Assembly: GCF_017848645.1 (NCBI RefSeq)
Contig: NZ_JAFEIF010000027.1
Span: 57,160 to 121,159 of the forward strand
Direction of reading: 5' to 3'
Length of the DNA: 64,000 nucleotides
Source: Limnohabitans sp.
GTDB lineage: Bacteria > Pseudomonadota > Gammaproteobacteria > Burkholderiales > Burkholderiaceae_C
The position numbers and the translations under genes were made by a program. Each line of letters begins with the position of its first letter. Position 1 is the stretch's first letter. The notes beneath the pieces are model-generated. The model made no database searches. It worked only from the letters and a program-made list of their open reading frames with translations, and was not told the DNA's origin. This document shows positions 18,152 to 31,498 of the stretch, piece by piece.

Positions 18152-18303
18152 CAGGGATCATCCAATGAACAAAGGGTTTTCAGGTGCGTGAGAGGGATCA
18201 CGCTTGCGGCTATATTAGGTGGCTCATCATGCTTTGTGCAGTCGTCAAAACACGCCCGGACTAACCCTTGCGTAAAAATACCCCTCCTTCTGATTCATCC
18301 AAC

Positions 18304-18849
18304 ATGAGCACCGATTGGGGCGATTTGGCCTCGCTCAGCCCCTTGGGTTTGATGATGTCTTCTCGTCGCCAGATCGTGCTGTGCAACACCGCATTTGCCC
18401 ATATTTTTGGCCACGAAATCCACGAAATGCAAGGCGCCAGCCTGGCCATGCTTTACCCCAGCCAGGACGAGTTCGAGCGCATTGGTCAACGCGGCTTGCA
18501 CGTCATGGCCACTCAGGGGCAATACCAGGACGAACGCCTCATGCGTCGCCGCGATGGCTCCATGATCTGGGTGCGTGTGCATGGGCGTGCGGCAGACCTG
18601 ACCGATCCGTTTGAGACGGCTTCGTGGGTGTTTGAACCCTTGTCGGCTGTCGCAGATGCTGAACGTCTAACCCCGCGTGAGCGCGAAGTTCTGGCCGGCA
18701 TGGCCAAGGGGCAAACCTCCAAGGACTCGGCCAAAGAGCTGGGCCTGAGTCCGCGCACGGTGGAAAAACTGCGGGCCAGTTTGCGTGCACATTTCGGGGC
18801 CCGCAACGCAGCCGAACTGATGGCACGCATTGGCGGTTTGCCGGGTTGA
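18304..18849 (+). CDS. PAS-domain LuxR-family transcriptional regulator
   Basis: 181 residues from the ATG at 18304 (a TTG at 18268 would add 12 residues but neither has a clear ribosome-binding site). An N-terminal PAS-like domain (LGLMMSSRRQIVLCNTAF ... FGHEIHEMQGASLAMLYPS) is followed by a C-terminal LuxR HTH (LTPREREVLAGMAKGQTSKD and LGLSPRTVEKLRA). It lacks a receiver domain, so signal input is through PAS. It is divergent from the 3HB-oligomer operon and is its best candidate regulator. Confidence 0.85.
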   Translation: MSTDWGDLASLSPLGLMMSSRRQIVLCNTAFAHIFGHEIHEMQGASLAMLYPSQDEFERIGQRGLHVMATQGQYQDERLMRRRDGSMIWVRVHGRAADLTDPFETASWVFEPLSAVADAERLTPREREVLAGMAKGQTSKDSAKELGLSPRTVEKLRASLRAHFGARNAAELMARIGGLPG

Positions 18850-18893
18850 TGTACGCCGTGTTTTTGCTGTTCACCACACGGTGAACGCTGCAC

Positions 18894-19856
18894 TCAAATC
18901 ATCGCAGCCTGGCGCGACCGGCCGCCCGGGCCGTCGTGGGTTTTGGCGGTGGCTTGGCGCAGCACGGCCAGGTAGCCCGGGGCCAGTTCCATGCGCGGGC
19001 CAAAGCCTTGCGCCATCAGCATGCGGTGCGCCGCAGGCAGCTTCCAGCAGGGGGTGAACACAAACAGGTGGTGCTCCAGGTGGTAGTTGACCCAGTACGG
19101 TGCCAGCACCATGCGCATGCCCCAGTTCGCCATGGTGGTGCGGGTGTTGCGCAGGCGGTCGTTGTTATCGCCCACCACCGCGTGCTCGGCGATGTTGCGA
19201 ACGCGGCTGATGACTTGGTACCACGTCAACAAAGGCAGCAGCCACAGCGCAAAGTAAGCCCACCACACGCCCGCTGCGGCCGTGACGGCGAAGATGGCCA
19301 GGTTGCTCAAGAAAAAGTATTTTTCTGCGGCAAACAGGTTCTTCATGCACTGCCAGCGGCTGGGGCTGTCGCCCATTTCCATGCGGAAAAACTCCATGCG
19401 CCGCTGGTATCCGGTGATGCCCAAAATGTCGCGCCGCATCTTGCGCCAAAAGCTTTGTTTGGAGATGGGAAAGGGTGCCGACAAAATCAGGTCGGGGTCT
19501 TCGGCTTGCTGCGTATGGCGGTGGTGGCTCAGGTGATAAGGCCGGTACAGCGTGAGGCTGGCCCCCACAGGCCAGCCGCACAAAAATGCGCCCAGCGTGT
19601 CATTGAGCCGGGTGTTTTTGAACAAGGCACGGTGCGCCGCGTCGTGCATCAAGATCGCCAAGCCCAGCTGCCTGCCGCCAATCACCACCACGGCGACGAT
19701 GAAGCTCAAGGGGTTGGGCCACGCGATGAAAAACGCCATGGCCAAGGCAATCATGCCCCAAGCGTGCAACACCAAATACGCGCCCATCCAGTCCGAGCGT
19801 TCGCGCAAATACGCGTCTTGTGCGGGGCTCAGGCTGGGCTGGGTGTCGGTGGTCAT
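18894..19856 (-). CDS. membrane fatty acid desaturase
   Basis: 320-residue integral-membrane di-iron protein. Three histidine boxes are visible: HDAAH, HLSHHRH and HLEHH, with about four hydrophobic segments between them. The start at 19856 (MTTDTQPSLSPAQ) was chosen over 19997 because the upstream extension is basic and unlike the family. It probably introduces a double bond into acyl lipids of the inner membrane; the regiospecificity is unknown. It lies between the LuxR gene (convergent) and mnmE (same strand, 159 bases upstream). Confidence 0.85.
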   Translation of the reverse strand: MTTDTQPSLSPAQDAYLRERSDWMGAYLVLHAWGMIALAMAFFIAWPNPLSFIVAVVVIGGRQLGLAILMHDAAHRALFKNTRLNDTLGAFLCGWPVGASLTLYRPYHLSHHRHTQQAEDPDLILSAPFPISKQSFWRKMRRDILGITGYQRRMEFFRMEMGDSPSRWQCMKNLFAAEKYFFLSNLAIFAVTAAAGVWWAYFALWLLPLLTWYQVISRVRNIAEHAVVGDNNDRLRNTRTTMANWGMRMVLAPYWVNYHLEHHLFVFTPCWKLPAAHRMLMAQGFGPRMELAPGYLAVLRQATAKTHDGPGGRSRQAAMI

Positions 19857-20015
19857 GGCAAGAGGTTCGGCAAAAGGCCTATCTTGTGCCTTTGGGCCCC
19901 GACGGATAGTCACAGGCGTGACCTTTTCGGGGCTTTCCCTGATCACGGTCTGTGCAATTCGTGCAGCGTCTTTTTTGAACGTCTTGGCCACGCCCATCGC
20001 CCAAGGTATGAGCCC

Positions 20016-21428
20016 CTACTTGCCAATGCAGAAACTTGAAAAAATCACGCCCAGCAAATCGTCGGCGCTGAATTCGCCCGTGATTTCATTGAGCGCGTTC
20101 TGGCCCAGGCGAAGCTCTTCGGCCAGCAGGTCGAGGTTCTGCGCTTGCGCAGCCAAATGGGCGTCGGCCACTTGCAGGTGCTCGCGCACGCGGTGCAGCG
20201 CCTGAACATGGCGCTCGCGTGCAATGAACAGGCCTTCGCTGGCCTGCTGCCAACCGGCTTGCTGCAACAGTTGCTGGCGCAGGGCTTGCAGGCCTTCACC
20301 GGTGCGTGCTGAGAGCGTCAAGCCCGTGCGCTCCCCCGACACCTCGGCGGCATCGGCCTTGTTCCACACATCGATCACCGCCACACTGGCGGGCAAGCGG
20401 CTGTGCAAGGCGGCGGCAATGTCGGCATCGGCTGTGTCGTAATCGGCTTGGCCCACGCGCGTGAGATCGTGCAAAAACAGCACCGCGTCGGCCCCTTCAA
20501 TCTGGCCCCAGGCACGCGCAATGCCGATCTGCTCGACCTCGTCCACGCCCTCGCCTTCGCGCAGCCCGGCGGTGTCGATCACATGCAGCGGCACGCCTTC
20601 GATCTGGATGGTTTGTTGCACCACATCGCGTGTGGTGCCCGCAATGGGCGTGACGATGGCCAGCTCAGCCCCGGCCAGCGCGTTGAGCAGCGAACTCTTG
20701 CCCGCATTGGGCTGGCCCGCAATCACGACCTTGATGCCTTCGCGCAGCAACGCGCCCTGCCGCGCTTTGCCCAGCACCGTCTGCAGCGCCGCTTGCAGGC
20801 GCGTCAGCTGCCCCTGCGCATCGGCCTTTTGCAAGAAATCGATTTCTTCTTCAGGAAAATCCAGCGTGGCCTCGACCAGCATGCGCAGGTGAATCAGCGC
20901 ATCGCGCAGCACATGGATTTCTTTGGAGAAGTCACCTGCCAAGGACCGGCTGGCGCTGCGTGCAGCGGCCTCGGTGCTGGCGTCGATCAGGTCGGCAATC
21001 GCCTCGGCTTGGGCCAAGTCGATCTTGTCGTTCAAAAAAGCGCGCTCAGAAAACTCCCCCGGCTGCGCCACGCGCAAACCGGCCAAACGGGGCTGGCCTG
21101 TGGCCGGGTCCACCTCGGCCGCAGCTTGCAGGCAACGCGCCACCAACAACTGCAAGACCACCGGCCCGCCGTGCGCTTGCAATTCCAGCACGTCTTCGCC
21201 CGTGAACGAATGCGGGGCCACAAAGTGCAAAGCCAATCCGTGGTCGATGGGGCTGCCATCGGCATCTGCAAAAGGCAGGTAGGTGGCTTCACGCGGTTTG
21301 AGTGGCCGTCTGCACAGTGCCTGAATCAGCGATGAGAGATTTCTGCCCGACACCCGCACGATGCCCACAGCACCGCGACCGGGTGCGGTGGCGATGGCGA
21401 CGATGGGTTCCTGGTGTCTGGCGAGCAT
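20016..21428 (-). CDS. mnmE: tRNA uridine-5-carboxymethylaminomethyl(34) synthesis GTPase MnmE
   Basis: 470-residue GTPase. The N-terminal formyl-THF-binding domain begins with [20 protein letters not shown]. The G domain has [15 protein letters not shown], and the protein ends in the family C-terminal tetrapeptide CIGK, whose Cys is functionally important. With MnmG it modifies the wobble uridine of several tRNAs. The gene follows the yidC cluster in the usual gammaproteobacterial/betaproteobacterial order, separated from it by a strong terminator. Confidence 0.96.
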   Translation of the reverse strand: MLARHQEPIVAIATAPGRGAVGIVRVSGRNLSSLIQALCRRPLKPREATYLPFADADGSPIDHGLALHFVAPHSFTGEDVLELQAHGGPVVLQLLVARCLQAAAEVDPATGQPRLAGLRVAQPGEFSERAFLNDKIDLAQAEAIADLIDASTEAAARSASRSLAGDFSKEIHVLRDALIHLRMLVEATLDFPEEEIDFLQKADAQGQLTRLQAALQTVLGKARQGALLREGIKVVIAGQPNAGKSSLLNALAGAELAIVTPIAGTTRDVVQQTIQIEGVPLHVIDTAGLREGEGVDEVEQIGIARAWGQIEGADAVLFLHDLTRVGQADYDTADADIAAALHSRLPASVAVIDVWNKADAAEVSGERTGLTLSARTGEGLQALRQQLLQQAGWQQASEGLFIARERHVQALHRVREHLQVADAHLAAQAQNLDLLAEELRLGQNALNEITGEFSADDLLGVIFSSFCIGK

Positions 21429-21451
21429 GACGGTGTCGGGCGAGGTGAAGC

Positions 21452-21481
21452 AAAAAAAGGCCGCTTACGCGGCCCTTTTTT
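21452..21481 (-). terminator. intrinsic terminator between yidC and mnmE
   Basis: GGCCGC and GCGGCC arms with a TTAC loop, flanked by a 7-A run on the left and a 6-T run on the right that extend the pairing with one A-C mismatch. On the minus strand it follows the yidC stop by a few bases and ends in a T run, so it should terminate the rpmH-rnpA-yidD-yidC transcript. Confidence 0.85.
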
Positions 21482-21484
21482 GGG

Positions 21485-23170
21485 TTACTTGAACTTGGGC
21501 AGATTGAACTGCGGCGGCACACCCATGCGGGTGTTGATCATCCACTGCTGGGCAATCGACAAGATGTTGTTCGTGATCCAGTACAGCACCAGGCCTGCGG
21601 GGAAGAAGAAGAACATCACCGAGAAGATCAGGGGCATGAACCACATCAACTTGGCTTGCATCGGGTCCGGCGGCGCGGGGTTGAGCGCGGTCTGCAGCAA
21701 GGTGGTCAAAGTCATGACCAAGGGCAAGATGAAATAAGGATCGGGTGCGGACAGGTCCTGAATCCAGAGAACCCAAGGCGCGTTGCGCATCTCGACGCTG
21801 GACAACAGCACCCAGTACAGGGCAATGAACACCGGGATCTGGATCATGATCGGGAAGCAGCCCCCCATGGGATTGACCTTTTCCTCGCGGTAGATCTTCA
21901 TCATCTCCTGCTGCATCTGCTGTGGGTTGCTCTTCAAGCGCTCACGCATTTCCATGATGCGGGGGTTGATGGCCTTCATCTTGGCCATGCTCGAATAAGC
22001 CTTGGCGTTGAGCCAATAGAAGGCGATCTTGAGCAAGAGCACCAAGGCCACGATGGACCAGCCCCAGTTCTGAATGAAGCTGAACAGTTTGTCGAGCAAC
22101 CAGTACAAAGGCTTGGACAGCATGGCCAACCAGCCATAGTCCTTCACCAAGTCGAGGCCGGGGGCCAAGGCTTCGAGCACTTTTTCTTCCTGCGGGCCGC
22201 TGAACAATTGGGTGCTCACGCTCTTGGACTGGCCGGGTGCCAGGTCGGCCAAGGGCGTGATCATGCCCACCGCGTACAGGTTGGTGTCGACCTTGCGCAC
22301 GAAGTTCTCGCGCTGAATGCCGTCGGCCAGCAACCAAGCGGTGGCAAAGTAGTGCTGCACCATGGCCACGTAGCCATTGGGCGATGACTTGTCTATTTCG
22401 GCCTTGTTCTTTTCGATGTCGCTGAACTCGACCTTCTGGTACTTTTTGGCCTCGGTGTAAATGGCAGGGCCTGTGAAGGTGGAGTAGAACGCTGACTCGC
22501 CCTCGGGCTTGTTGCCGTCACGCACCAATTGCAAATACAGTTGAGGCGACACGTTGGTGGTGCCGGTGTTGACCACTTCGTGCTTGACGCCGATAGCGTA
22601 GCTGCCGCGCTGCAGGGTGTAGGTCTTGACCAGTTTCACGCCGTTTTGCACATCGGACTCGAAGCGCAAACTCAACTCGTTCTGGCCGTCTTTGAGGCTG
22701 CGTTCGCCGCTGAATTGCATAGGCGACTTGTGCGTTGGAAAGTCACCGCCAATCAGACCGGTTTGCGCCATGTAAACACGGCTGCTGCTTTGGTCGAGCA
22801 AGACAAACGGCTTGCTGGTGTCCACAAAGTCGGCGTGCCGGGTGAATTCGGTGCGCACCAAAGAGCCGCCTTCGGTGTCAAAGCTGAGCTTGAGCACGTC
22901 GGTGGTCACTTCGATTTTTTCGCGGGGTGCAGCTGAAGCCGCAGGCGCTGAGCTGGGCACTTGGCCTGGCGTGGCCGTCACGGCCGCTGACGCAGCAGGC
23001 ACGCCATTGGCGCTGGAAGCCGCCGCTGCGGGCGTGGTCTTGCTGGCGGCCACTTCGGGCTTGGGGAAGAACGTGGCCTTGTTGCCGTTGTGCAGCTGCC
23101 ATTGGTCCCACAGCAGGACCATGGAAAAACCAAAAATCACCCAAAGGATGGTGCGGCGGATATCGTTCAT
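21485..23170 (-). CDS. yidC: membrane protein insertase YidC
   Basis: 561-residue insertase. An N-terminal signal anchor (RRTILWVIFGFSMVLLWDQW) leads into a Pro/Ala-rich linker and the large periplasmic domain. The conserved C-terminal insertase core (WGWSIVALVLLLKIAFYWL, the MGGCFPIMIQIPVFIALYW block, and IFSVMFFFFPAGLVLYWITNN) supplies the transmembrane helices. It inserts and folds inner-membrane proteins alone or with SecYEG. It overlaps yidD by 4 bases at its start. Confidence 0.97.
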   Translation of the reverse strand: MNDIRRTILWVIFGFSMVLLWDQWQLHNGNKATFFPKPEVAASKTTPAAAASSANGVPAASAAVTATPGQVPSSAPAASAAPREKIEVTTDVLKLSFDTEGGSLVRTEFTRHADFVDTSKPFVLLDQSSSRVYMAQTGLIGGDFPTHKSPMQFSGERSLKDGQNELSLRFESDVQNGVKLVKTYTLQRGSYAIGVKHEVVNTGTTNVSPQLYLQLVRDGNKPEGESAFYSTFTGPAIYTEAKKYQKVEFSDIEKNKAEIDKSSPNGYVAMVQHYFATAWLLADGIQRENFVRKVDTNLYAVGMITPLADLAPGQSKSVSTQLFSGPQEEKVLEALAPGLDLVKDYGWLAMLSKPLYWLLDKLFSFIQNWGWSIVALVLLLKIAFYWLNAKAYSSMAKMKAINPRIMEMRERLKSNPQQMQQEMMKIYREEKVNPMGGCFPIMIQIPVFIALYWVLLSSVEMRNAPWVLWIQDLSAPDPYFILPLVMTLTTLLQTALNPAPPDPMQAKLMWFMPLIFSVMFFFFPAGLVLYWITNNILSIAQQWMINTRMGVPPQFNLPKFK

Positions 23171-23442
23171 GGGGTCTTCTTTGACGAAGTGGGAGATAAC
23201 AAATCAGAGAACAAGCGCGGGGCTTGTGCGGGAACGGGATCGTGGCCACCCTTGCACCAGGGGCCACATCGCACCAGGCGGTGCACCGTGAGGTAGCTGC
23301 CCTTGGCTGCGCCATGCAGCTCCAGGGCTTGCAAGGCATAGACCGAACAAGTGGGCTCAAAGCGGCAAGAAGAGCCCAGCCAGGGGCTCAGCAGCAGGCG
23401 GTAGCCACGCACCACGCCCATCAACACGCGTTGAATGATCAT
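23167..23442 (-). CDS. yidD: membrane protein insertion efficiency factor YidD
   Basis: 91-residue protein of the YidD/haemolytic family. It contains LLSPWLGSSCRFEPTCSVYA with the conserved cysteines, then RLVRCGPWCKGGHDPVP. It acts at the inner membrane to support YidC-dependent insertion. It overlaps both rnpA (upstream, ATGA) and yidC (downstream, ATGA). Confidence 0.95.
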   Translation of the reverse strand: MIIQRVLMGVVRGYRLLLSPWLGSSCRFEPTCSVYALQALELHGAAKGSYLTVHRLVRCGPWCKGGHDPVPAQAPRLFSDLLSPTSSKKTP

Positions 23443-23885
23443 GGCCGCACCTCTTGCCGCACGGCCCGCTCGAACAACTGCACCAGCTCCTCTCGCACGG
23501 CCAGTTTCAGGGGCTCGGAAGTCGCGCTGATGAACTGTTTGCGGTCGAAAGTCGTGCGCAGGCGCACCACATGCGCGGCCACAGGCAAACGATCACCAAA
23601 GTGCTCGCTCACGTTGTAAATTTGTCGCTTGATGGCATTGCGCGTGACGGCGCGACGAGCCCAGCGCTTGGGCACCATGGCGCCCAGCCAGACGTCGAGC
23701 ATGCCAAAAAGGGCCTGCTCCGATGAAGGGGCAGGCCCGATGGATGGAGCGGGTGCCAATGAGGTGTCTTCGGGCGGAACCAAACTCAGGCGGTGCAGCG
23801 CAAAATGCGCCGTACGCGAGACTGTGCCACCCGCCAAGGCGGCCTGAAATTGTGGGCGTGTTTTTAAACGCTGCACGATGGCCAA
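23439..23885 (-). CDS. rnpA: ribonuclease P protein component
   Basis: 148-residue basic protein with the RNR signature in KRWARRAVTRNAIKRQIY that contacts the P RNA. It is a cofactor for 5' maturation of tRNAs. A low-complexity Pro/Ala/Ser insertion between about residues 38 and 55 makes it somewhat longer than the usual 110-130 residues. The gene is 72 bases downstream of rpmH, as in nearly all bacteria, and overlaps yidD. Confidence 0.93.
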   Translation of the reverse strand: MAIVQRLKTRPQFQAALAGGTVSRTAHFALHRLSLVPPEDTSLAPAPSIGPAPSSEQALFGMLDVWLGAMVPKRWARRAVTRNAIKRQIYNVSEHFGDRLPVAAHVVRLRTTFDRKQFISATSEPLKLAVREELVQLFERAVRQEVRP

Positions 23886-23957
23886 ACCCCGGCATTGACC
23901 GCCCCCAGTGGCCCCAGGCCACAGCCAGACGGTCGAATGGGCATCAAGGCGCCCGAA

Positions 23958-24092
23958 TTAGACAGCCAGACGCTTGCGGCCCTTGGCCCGACGTGCATTG
24001 ATCACGGCGCGACCGCCGCGGGTCTTCATGCGAACCAGAAAGCCGTGGGTACGGGCGCGACGTGTCTTGGATGGTTGGTAGGTGCGTTTCAT
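23958..24092 (-). CDS. rpmH: 50S ribosomal protein L34
   Basis: 44-residue highly basic protein starting [20 protein letters not shown] and ending GRKRLAV, the standard L34 sequence and length. The frame is open upstream to 24581, but only the ATG at 24092 yields L34 and it follows a recognisable promoter. First gene of the rpmH-rnpA-yidD-yidC operon and divergent from dnaA. Confidence 0.97.
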   Translation of the reverse strand: MKRTYQPSKTRRARTHGFLVRMKTRGGRAVINARRAKGRKRLAV

Positions 24093-24143
24093 AACTCTTC
24101 CTTTGTGCCCATGGCCATGAATCAGCTTTGGGCGAAACCCAAG

Positions 24144-24172
24144 ATTATCGCAAACTTTCGCAAGCCCGGCAA
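24144..24172 (-). promoter_or_regulatory. sigma70-type promoter of rpmH
   Basis: On the minus strand TTGCCG and GATAAT are separated by 17 bases, with the -10 box about 52 bases before the rpmH start. The spacing is ideal and the -10 differs from consensus at one position. Confidence 0.6.
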
Positions 24173-24259
24173 ATGAACTGTATTTTCTCCCATCAGGGTG
24201 AGCCCGGGGTTCAAGCAGATCGATGTGGTTTATGATCGCCCTCCCGACCCGAATCGGCA

Positions 24260-24268
24260 TGTGGATAA
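24260..24268 (-). promoter_or_regulatory. perfect DnaA box in the rpmH-dnaA intergenic region (candidate oriC / dnaA autoregulation)
   Basis: TGTGGATAA is the exact complement of the consensus TTATCCACA. It lies 65 bases before the dnaA start, downstream of a weak TATGAT -10-like hexamer at 24231-24236. A poorer match (CTGTCCACA, two mismatches) is at 24310-24318. With only one perfect box, this region could be the dnaA autoregulatory site and only possibly part of oriC. Confidence 0.6.
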
Positions 24269-24332
24269 GCTCTTGATAAAGCCGCACATCCCGCCGTCCC
24301 AGACCCCCACTGTCCACAATAAAAAGTACTAC

Positions 24333-25733
24333 ATGCCCGAGGGAATCACCCCAGAATTTCAGATGGATGCAGGCCAATCGCTGTGGCAAGCCTGCGTCGA
24401 AGAGCTCGCCCGCGAACTGCCCGAGCAGCAGTTCAACACCTGGATCAAACCGCTCAGCGCACAGGTCTCGGACGACCAGCAAAGTGTCACTTTGTTTGTC
24501 GCCAACCGCTTCAAACTCGACTGGGTTCGCGCCCAATACGCCAGCCGTCTGGCCGCCTTGCTGGAAAACCTGCAAGGCCACCCCGTCAAGATTGAGTTAG
24601 CAATCACTCTCCGTGAAGGCGGCATCAGGCCAGCAAAAGCATCCACACCTTCATCGATGGAAGCTGCACCTGAAGCAGCCCCTGCACCCGAAGAAGCGGT
24701 GGCCAACACCTTCCGCAGCCGCCTCAACAGCGCCCTGAATTTCGACAACCTGGTCGAGGGCACCGCCAACCGCATGGCACGTGCAGCCGCCATGCACGTC
24801 TCGGGCTCACCGGGGCAGCTCTACAACCCCTTGTTCATCTACGGCGGCGTGGGTTTGGGCAAGACCCACCTGATGCACGCGATAGGCAACAAGCTGCTGG
24901 CCGACCGCCCCGAGGCCAAGGTTTTGTACATCCACGCTGAACAGTTTGTGTCGGATGTGGTTAAAGCTTACCAACGCAAGACTTTTGACGAGTTCAAACA
25001 CCACTACCACTCGCTCGATTTGCTGCTGATCGACGATGTGCAGTTCTTTGCCAACAAAGACCGCACGCAAGAAGAATTTTTCAACGCCTTCGAGGCCCTG
25101 CTGGCCAAAAAATCACACATCGTGATGACCAGCGACACCTACCCCAAGGGCCTGGCCGACATCCACGAGCGCCTGGTTTCGCGCTTTGATTCGGGCCTCA
25201 CGGTGGCCATGGAGCCGCCCGAACTCGAGATGCGGGTGGCCATTTTGATCAACAAAGCCATCAGCGAGGGCAGCGAAATGCCCGAGGACGTGGCGTTTTT
25301 TGTGGCCAAGAACGTGCGCTCGAACGTGCGTGAGCTCGAAGGCGCGCTGCGCAAAATCCTGGCTTACTCGCGCTTCAACCAGAAAGACATCTCCATCCAG
25401 CTGGCCCGCGATGCCCTGCGCGACCTGCTGTCCATCCAGAACCGCCAGATCAGTGTCGAAAACATCCAGAAAACGGTGGCCGACTACTACAAGATCAAAG
25501 TGGCCGACATGTACAGCAAGAAGCGCCCGGCCAGCATCGCCCGCCCGCGCCAGATCGCCATGTACCTGGCCAAGGAAATGACCCAAAAGAGCCTGCCCGA
25601 GATCGGCGAGCTGTTTGGCGGGCGCGACCACACCACCGTGCTGCATGCGGTGCGCAAGATCAGCGCCGAACGCCAGCAACTGACCGAGCTGAATCAGCAA
25701 CTGCACGTGCTGGAGCAGTCCCTCAAGGGTTGA
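24333..25733 (+). CDS. dnaA: chromosomal replication initiator protein DnaA
   Basis: 466 residues from the ATG at 24333, close to the usual family length; a GTG at 24198 would add a non-conserved extension containing the DnaA box. Domain I starts [19 protein letters not shown]; an acidic/Ala/Pro linker follows; domain III has Walker [11 protein letters not shown] and Walker [10 protein letters not shown]; domain IV carries the DNA-binding signature [15 protein letters not shown]. It binds DnaA boxes and opens the origin. Confidence 0.97.
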   Translation: MPEGITPEFQMDAGQSLWQACVEELARELPEQQFNTWIKPLSAQVSDDQQSVTLFVANRFKLDWVRAQYASRLAALLENLQGHPVKIELAITLREGGIRPAKASTPSSMEAAPEAAPAPEEAVANTFRSRLNSALNFDNLVEGTANRMARAAAMHVSGSPGQLYNPLFIYGGVGLGKTHLMHAIGNKLLADRPEAKVLYIHAEQFVSDVVKAYQRKTFDEFKHHYHSLDLLLIDDVQFFANKDRTQEEFFNAFEALLAKKSHIVMTSDTYPKGLADIHERLVSRFDSGLTVAMEPPELEMRVAILINKAISEGSEMPEDVAFFVAKNVRSNVRELEGALRKILAYSRFNQKDISIQLARDALRDLLSIQNRQISVENIQKTVADYYKIKVADMYSKKRPASIARPRQIAMYLAKEMTQKSLPEIGELFGGRDHTTVLHAVRKISAERQQLTELNQQLHVLEQSLKG

Positions 25734-25883
25734 GCCGCCATGAACCCATCACAGCCCCCGGTTTTAGGTGATTTGCACCCCATCCAGGCCGTTTTGGGTC
25801 CAAAAAACAGCGAAAATGCATGCTGTTGTGAAAAATTCGCCCGGCCCTGAGCTGCGGCGACAAAAACCACCAAAGGTAGACAA

Positions 25884-29691
<3,808 letters not shown>

Positions 29692-29753
29692 GCGTTCTCG
29701 GTTTGACGAAACCACCGCACCGCACCTGCGATCGCGCGACGCGGTGCCCCTCG

Positions 29754-29785
29754 CGCCACACCGGCAGGTGTGGCGTCTGTTTTTC
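29754..29785 (+). terminator. intrinsic terminator of gyrB
   Basis: Perfect 9-base stem CGCCACACC / GGTGTGGCG with a GGCA loop, followed by TCTGTTTTTC, 62 bases after the gyrB stop. Confidence 0.85.
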
Positions 29786-29818
29786 ACTTTGTACGGGCCT
29801 GTCCGGCCCTGAAGCCCC

Positions 29819-30904
29819 ATGACATCTGACTCACCCACCCCCACGCGCAGCTTCACGCTCAGCGATTTCGACTTTGAGCTGCCCCCCGAGCTGATTGCGC
29901 AGCACCCCGCCACCGAGCGCAGCGGCTCGCGCTTGCTCGATGGCTCATCGGCCACGGTGGTGGACCGCATTTTTCATGAACTGCCCGGCTTGCTCCAAGC
30001 GGGCGATCTGCTGGTGTTCAACGACACCAAGGTGGTCAAGGCCCGCATCTTTGGCGAGAAGGCCTCGGGCGGCAAACTTGAATTGCTGATCGAACGCGTG
30101 CTGCCTGGCCATCAGGTGGTGGCGCACATGAAGGTGAGCAAAAAGCCTTTGATCGGCGGCAAGATGTTCATGATGGGCGGCGCCCACAACGGCGGATTTG
30201 ACGCCGTGCTGCTGGGCCGTTGGCCCGATGAAAACGGCCAGTTGTTTCATCTGCAACTGAGCGACGAGCCGCACGCCTTGATGGAAAAGCACGGCGTGGT
30301 GCCACTGCCGCCTTACATTGAGCGCCCTGCGGGCGCGATCACCCACACCGATTCAGAAGAGGACGCGCAGCGCTACCAGACCGTGTTTGCACGGGCACCC
30401 GGCGCGGTGGCTGCGCCCACGGCCGCGCTGCATTTTGACGAAGGTGTTTTGGCCGCCCTGGCGGCGCGGGGCGTGCACACCGCGAGCGTGACGCTGCATG
30501 TGGGAGCGGGCACTTTCCAGCCAGTCAAGACCGAGAACATCGCCGAACACACCATGCACAGCGAATGGTACGAAGTGCCCGAAGCCACGCAGCAAGCGAT
30601 TGCCGCGTGCAAGGCACGCGGTGGCAAAGTGCTGGCGGTAGGCACAACCACCGTGCGCACGCTGGAGTCGTGGGCAAAATCAGGCTTGGCCACTGGCGAC
30701 ACACAAATCTTCATCACACCGGGTTTTGAGTTTCAGGTGGTCGACCGCCTGATCACCAACTTCCACCTGCCCAAAAGCACCTTGATGATGCTGGTCAGCG
30801 CATTTGCGGGTTACGAACACATCATGGGCCTGTACCGCCACGCGATCGCGCAGCAGTACCGGTTTTTCAGCTATGGGGATGCGATGCTGCTGGTTCGGCG
30901 CTAA
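29819..30904 (+). CDS. queA: S-adenosylmethionine:tRNA ribosyltransferase-isomerase
   Basis: 361-residue QueA. Conserved blocks are [22 protein letters not shown] at the N-terminus, [23 protein letters not shown], the [13 protein letters not shown] block and [18 protein letters not shown] near the C-terminus. It converts preQ1 at position 34 of tRNA to epoxyqueuosine. The queuosine partner tgt is 3.9 kb further along the same strand, separated by the toxin-antitoxin and nag genes. Confidence 0.96.
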   Translation: MTSDSPTPTRSFTLSDFDFELPPELIAQHPATERSGSRLLDGSSATVVDRIFHELPGLLQAGDLLVFNDTKVVKARIFGEKASGGKLELLIERVLPGHQVVAHMKVSKKPLIGGKMFMMGGAHNGGFDAVLLGRWPDENGQLFHLQLSDEPHALMEKHGVVPLPPYIERPAGAITHTDSEEDAQRYQTVFARAPGAVAAPTAALHFDEGVLAALAARGVHTASVTLHVGAGTFQPVKTENIAEHTMHSEWYEVPEATQQAIAACKARGGKVLAVGTTTVRTLESWAKSGLATGDTQIFITPGFEFQVVDRLITNFHLPKSTLMMLVSAFAGYEHIMGLYRHAIAQQYRFFSYGDAMLLVRR

Positions 30905-30940
30905 AATTAGCTCTTTATTTGGCGCACTTGGAGTTTCGCT

Positions 30941-31192
30941 ATGGAAACCTTGATGACCCAACAGACGGTGAGCATGTCTGAGTTCAAACGCAATCCGGCC
31001 TCAGTTTTGCGTTCTGCCAACCGACGCCCCGTGGCCGTACTCAGCCACAACAAGGCCGCGTTCTACATGGTCGAGCCGGCTTTGTTTGAAGCCATGCTGG
31101 CTCAAATGGCAGACCGTGATCTGGAAAATCTGGTCAGGTCTCGCTTGGAGCAAAAGGCGCAAGCCATTTCGGTGGACATCGACACGGTTTAA
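30941..31192 (+). CDS. type II toxin-antitoxin antitoxin (Phd/YefM/StbD-like)
   Basis: 83-residue protein with the Phd/YefM-type N-terminal DNA-binding fold: VSMSEFKRNPASVLRSA, then RPVAVLSHNKAAFYMVEPA, and an acidic/charged C-terminus that would wrap the toxin. It ends 3 bases before the RelE-like toxin gene. It should neutralise the toxin and repress the shared promoter. The start at 30941 is used; an internal ATG four codons downstream is an alternative. Confidence 0.85.
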   Translation: METLMTQQTVSMSEFKRNPASVLRSANRRPVAVLSHNKAAFYMVEPALFEAMLAQMADRDLENLVRSRLEQKAQAISVDIDTV

Positions 31193-31195
31193 GCG

Positions 31196-31498
31196 GTGGC
31201 TTACGCCTTGAAATTCTTACCTGAGGCTTTGGCCGAATGGCAGGCACTGGATGGCTCCGTCAAAGATCCTTTGCGCAAACTTCTAAAAAAACGCCTAGAA
31301 AACCCTCACGTCCCTGGCGGCGCATTGCATGGGGACTTGCAGGGTTACTACAAGATCAAATTGCTCAAGCAAGGCGTCCGACTGGTTTACGCTGTTGAGG
31401 ACGATGTTCTGATCGTCATGGTCATGGCTGTTGATCGTCGCGAAAACAGCAGGGTGTACCAATCCACCTTGGACCGGCTGCTGGCTTCCAAGCCTTAA
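31196..31498 (+). CDS. type II toxin RelE/StbE family
   Basis: 100-residue basic protein starting with GTG at 31196. It shows the RelE/ParE-superfamily pattern: ALKFLPEALAEWQALD, LRKLLKKRLENPHVPG, GYYKIKLLKQGVRLVYAVED, and a C-terminal VMAVDRRENSRVYQ with the basic residues used by RelE-type mRNA endonucleases. It lies 3 bases downstream of its antitoxin. The last 4 bases overlap the end of the convergent ferredoxin gene. Confidence 0.85.
   Translation: MAYALKFLPEALAEWQALDGSVKDPLRKLLKKRLENPHVPGGALHGDLQGYYKIKLLKQGVRLVYAVEDDVLIVMVMAVDRRENSRVYQSTLDRLLASKP

Noticed and set aside
24093..24581. N-terminal extension of rpmH
   Set aside because: It runs into dnaA on the other strand; L34 is only 44 residues long and begins at 24092.
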